Assembly: GCF_002999335.1 (NCBI RefSeq)
Contig: NW_020312100.1
Span: forward strand, 1 to 64,000
Length of the DNA: 64,000 bases
Direction of reading: 5' to 3'
DNA from: Cyclospora cayetanensis
Lineage: Eukaryota > Apicomplexa > Conoidasida > Eucoccidiorida > Eimeriidae
Shown in pieces: positions 61,399-64,000 of the stretch. Both the position numbers and the translations under genes were made by a program. The notes under the pieces are model-generated. The model saw only the letters and a program-made list of their open reading frames with translations. It searched no databases and was not told where the DNA came from. How positions within the stretch are numbered: the first letter of the stretch is position 1; every line of letters starts with the position of its first letter.

Positions 61399-64000
61399 AT
61401 GCCTCGCCCTTGTGCAGCTGCTAGGGGGGGTGCCTTGGTACACCAGCAGCCGCTTCTGCAGCCTTGCAAGTTGGCGGAGAAGCAGTTGCAGGAGCAGAAG
61501 TCGGAGGGCAAGCAACAGCAGAAGCAAGAGCAGCAGCAGCAAGAGCGAGAGCGGCAGTATGCTTGTAGCAGCGATTGCTTTGTAAGCAGCAGCAGCAACA
61601 GTGGCCAGTCTGCTGGCTACACAGAGGAGCGCATGCAGCAGCAGCAGCGCATGCAGCAGCAGCAGCAGCAGCAGCGCATGCAGCAAAAAGAGACGTCTAC
61701 ACGCCTCCCGCTTCCCCCCGCGGGTATCTCGATTTTGCTGAATGCCGCAGCAGCATGCGCGGAGGCGAGCAGCTGCAGCAGAGCGAGCGATGCTTCCAGC
61801 GAGTTCAGCCACTGCAGCAGCAGTCGCAGCGTGGGCTGTCGCACTGTAGAGCACCTCCCGTGGGTAGGCATCACGACAGTCAAGGAGTATGCCTCTTACC
61901 GCATGCAGCAGGCGCAACAGCGGCAAGGAGTTGAGCCGAAGCAGGATAAGGATCAGCGCCAGAGATGCGCAGAGCAGCACCTGCATATTCTTTCTCGTCC
62001 TTCTTTGTCGGCAAAAACAAAATACAGACGAGCCACAGTCACCGAAGATCATGGAGCATCGAAAACAACAGCAGCAGCTGCTGCAGCAGCAACGACTCCT
62101 GTTTCCTTAGCTGCTGTTGCTGCTGCGAAGGGACCAACACCAGCTTGTGCTGCTGCAGCTCCTCCTCAAGCTGCTCCTCTCACAAAGGCTGCCTCTCCTG
62201 CTCCTGCTGCTTCTGTGCTTGCCGTCCACACTGTGCAGCAGTCAGCAGCAGCAGCAGCAGCAGCAGCGACACCTGTCAACGTCCCCTTACCCTGCAGAAC
62301 GCTGAATGCGCGCCTCATTTGGGAAGAAGCAGTCTGCTGCAGCAGCACGGATAGCAGCAGCAGCAGCAGCAGTAGCAGCTGCAGCAGCAGCAGCTGCAGC
62401 ATATCGGATAGCAGCAGCAGCAGCAGCCTCCGTGAGGCCATGTCGTTCCGCATGCAGGTACAGAAACTGCCGCCACACCAGCAGCAACAGCACGAGAGGA
62501 TGCAGCAGCAAGAGAAAGTGAAAAATCAGCAGCAGCGACAGCAAGAGAGGAAACAGCAAGAGCAAGAGAGGAGCCAGCAGCAGCAAGAGCAACAGCAAGA
62601 GCAAGAGCAAGAGAGGAAACAGCAACAGGCGCAACAGATGCAACAGCAGCATCAACAGGAGATCCGACAGCAACAACAAGAGGAGCTGACGACGGCAGAG
62701 GATGCATCTACCCCTCTTGGCACTCGAAAATGCCATAGCCTCAAGCAGCAGCAGCAGCAGCTTCCTCAAGGAGCTTTAGGCGTGACTGTTGATGCCTTTG
62801 GTGATCTCCTCGCAAGAGACTCTATTGGCAGTTGTTCAACTGCCGCAACAGGCAGAGCTTTGGTGACAGCAGCAGCGAGGATGAAAGCCTCGCAACAGGG
62901 AGAAGGAGGAGTAGGAGCAGCAGCTCATGCTGCAGATTCTCCTTACAGCGGCAGTCTTTTGACGCTCAGCGCTGGCAGTCTCTTCAAAAGCAGCTTTGGT
63001 CGAACTGAAGTTTGTGGGGACCTTGTTGCTGCTCCTGCTGGAGATTTTCATTTCATAAGACTTCGGCGAGCAGGCTTTTTGCATGAAACGCAGCAACAAC
63101 AGCAGCAACAGCAGCAGCAACAGCAGCAACAAGAGCAGCAACAGCAACAAGAGCAGCAGCAGCAGCAGCAGCATGCAGCAGGAGCGCAGTCTTCAGGAGC
63201 AACTACAGTGGCAGCGCATACACTGCGTCCTCTGTGGATGTCTCGTCAGCGAGAAGTCTCCACTGCGACTCCCTCAGCAACAGCGAGCGCAGCTTTGCCG
63301 CCGTCTGGAAGTCTCACAGTCCCCTTAACGCCACTTTTAGTCCTCACATCAGCAGCAGCAAGAGCAGCAGCAGCAGCGAGTGGATCAACAGGAGAAGAGG
63401 AAGGCTCTGAGGACGCTTTGGAAGAGACAGACTCTTTCTTGGAGGAGCCAGAGACTCCTCCCCAACGCGCAGCGCTTCCACTGCCGACGGCGACAGCAGC
63501 AACAGCCACAGCAGCAACAGCCACAGCAGCAACAGCCACAGCAGCAACAGCCACAGCAGCAACAGCCACAGCAGAAGCGGATGTGCCTCTGTGCTTCAGC
63601 TTTTCAGGCACAACTGTTGCTGCAGCTGCAGCTACACCGCCTCTGTGCTTCAGCTTCTCTGCTCACTCAGGACCAGTCGCAGAGTCGTTAGCGCAGGAGG
63701 AAACTCCGCAAAAAGCTCCTCCTCTATGGGGCGTGTTGCAGACGCATGCGGACGGCAGTGTCGCGCTGCAGACGGTGACGCAAGAGCCTTTTCTCTCCTC
63801 GTTGCACGCTCCCTCGCCGCTGCAGCCAGTGCAACGAGAAAGGCAACAAGTCCACACGCCTTCTCAAAGCTGCCTTCTCCCCCCCTCGCAGCAGCTGCAG
63901 CAGCTGCAGCCGCTGCAGCAGGAAGACGACGAAGAGCTTCCTCCCGCGCCGGTCGCTCCGCAGCCGCATGAACTGTCTCCGCAGCTGCAAGAGCTCAACG
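61399..64000 (+). CDS. Gln/Ala/Ser-rich protein, 3' end beyond the window
   Basis: One plus-strand frame is open without a stop from 61219, after tandem TAA-TGA stops, to the window end. The first ATG is at 61399, giving at least 867 residues. Runs of Gln, Ala and Ser alternate with ordinary segments such as LPQGALGVTVDAFGDLLARD (62761-62820) and AGDFHFIRLRRAGFLHE (about 63.04-63.09 kb), which look like real coding sequence. Acidic stretches (GEEEGSEDALEETDSF) and a repeated LCFSFS pair (63589-63606 and 63643-63660) occur near the right end. The other forward frames are broken often, and the minus frames here are Leu/Cys shadows of the repeats. I do not recognise the protein. Homopolymeric amino acid repeats of this kind are a hallmark of Eimeria proteins. 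It may be spliced, and some of the early part could be intron. Confidence 0.65.
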   Translation, partial: MPRPCAAARGGALVHQQPLLQPCKLAEKQLQEQKSEGKQQQKQEQQQQERERQYACSSDCFVSSSSNSGQSAGYTEERMQQQQRMQQQQQQQRMQQKETSTRLPLPPAGISILLNAAAACAEASSCSRASDASSEFSHCSSSRSVGCRTVEHLPWVGITTVKEYASYRMQQAQQRQGVEPKQDKDQRQRCAEQHLHILSRPSLSAKTKYRRATVTEDHGASKTTAAAAAAATTPVSLAAVAAAKGPTPACAAAAPPQAAPLTKAASPAPAASVLAVHTVQQSAAAAAAAATPVNVPLPCRTLNARLIWEEAVCCSSTDSSSSSSSSSCSSSSCSISDSSSSSSLREAMSFRMQVQKLPPHQQQQHERMQQQEKVKNQQQRQQERKQQEQERSQQQQEQQQEQEQERKQQQAQQMQQQHQQEIRQQQQEELTTAEDASTPLGTRKCHSLKQQQQQLPQGALGVTVDAFGDLLARDSIGSCSTAATGRALVTAAARMKASQQGEGGVGAAAHAADSPYSGSLLTLSAGSLFKSSFGRTEVCGDLVAAPAGDFHFIRLRRAGFLHETQQQQQQQQQQQQQQEQQQQQEQQQQQQHAAGAQSSGATTVAAHTLRPLWMSRQREVSTATPSATASAALPPSGSLTVPLTPLLVLTSAAARAAAAASGSTGEEEGSEDALEETDSFLEEPETPPQRAALPLPTATAATATAATATAATATAATATAATATAEADVPLCFSFSGTTVAAAAATPPLCFSFSAHSGPVAESLAQEETPQKAPPLWGVLQTHADGSVALQTVTQEPFLSSLHAPSPLQPVQRERQQVHTPSQSCLLPPSQQLQQLQPLQQEDDEELPPAPVAPQPHELSPQLQELN
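63091..63174 (+). repeat. CAG/CAA tract coding polyglutamine
   Basis: Mixed CAG and CAA codons with occasional GAG give about 26 Gln interrupted by two Glu in the frame of the Gln-rich protein. The mixed codons suggest selection on the amino acid run as well as slippage. Confidence 0.9.
63496..63570 (+). repeat. 15-bp minisatellite, five exact units
   Basis: Five identical head-to-tail copies of GCAGCAACAGCCACA. In the open frame it reads as repeated Ala-Ala-Thr-Ala-Thr. The exact identity of the units points to recent expansion or homogenisation. Confidence 0.95.

Noticed and set aside
61153..62052. 299-codon Leu/Ala/Cys-rich minus-strand frame
   Set aside because: It is the complement of CAG/GCA repeats of the plus-strand Gln-rich frame; Leu and Cys runs arise from reading CTG and TGC.
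1..64000. CRISPR arrays, telomere arrays, bacterial operons
   Set aside because: No spaced direct-repeat array and no run of a telomere heptamer is seen. The intron-rich genes rule out a bacterial source for the supported genes.

Overview
The window looks like nuclear DNA of a coccidian apicomplexan, most likely an Eimeria species. Three things point there: dense CAG-type repeats read as Gln/Ala/Ser runs at the right end, intron-rich genes, and decayed chromodomain-bearing Ty3/gypsy elements. This is inferred from style and gene content; no database was searched. Two compositional worlds meet near 57 kb. The left 57 kb is repeat-poor and mostly gene-free. The right 7 kb is packed with CAG, CCTG and related repeats. 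This matches the alternating feature-poor and feature-rich segments known from Eimeria chromosomes.

The main content of the left part is a paralogous family of large secreted kinases resembling coccidian rhoptry kinases (ROPK). Copy A lies on the minus strand (12785 to 5704) and copy C on the plus strand (49758 to 56910). Both can be spliced by hand into 14 exons with matching phases, giving 1185 and 1207 residues. Each has a signal peptide, a glycine loop, a catalytic Lys, an HxDxKPAN loop, a DFG motif, and a long C-terminal region I do not recognise. Copy B (36498 to about 41764, plus) is a 5'-truncated pseudogene of the same family.

Between the kinase copies lie three decayed Ty3/gypsy (chromovirus-type) elements, all on the plus strand: a pol fragment (15.8-17.8 kb), a nearly complete element with diverged LTRs and a broken chromodomain (27.1-32.9 kb), and another pol fragment (42.7-44.6 kb). 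All carry many stops and frameshifts. The remaining 1-5.7, 12.8-15.8, 17.8-27.1, 32.9-36.5 and 44.6-49.7 kb hold no gene I can support. A strongly strand-skewed G/T-rich block lies at 22.6-23.9 kb.

The right part holds PIG-U, a subunit of the GPI transamidase, on the minus strand (60762 to 57602), tail-to-tail with kinase copy C. Diverging from PIG-U is a very long Gln/Ala/Ser-rich open frame (61399 to beyond 64000, plus).

The most interesting points are the kinase family with its uncharacterised C-terminal region, the repeated use of GC-AG introns in it (one at the same position in all three copies), and the sharp boundary between segment types.
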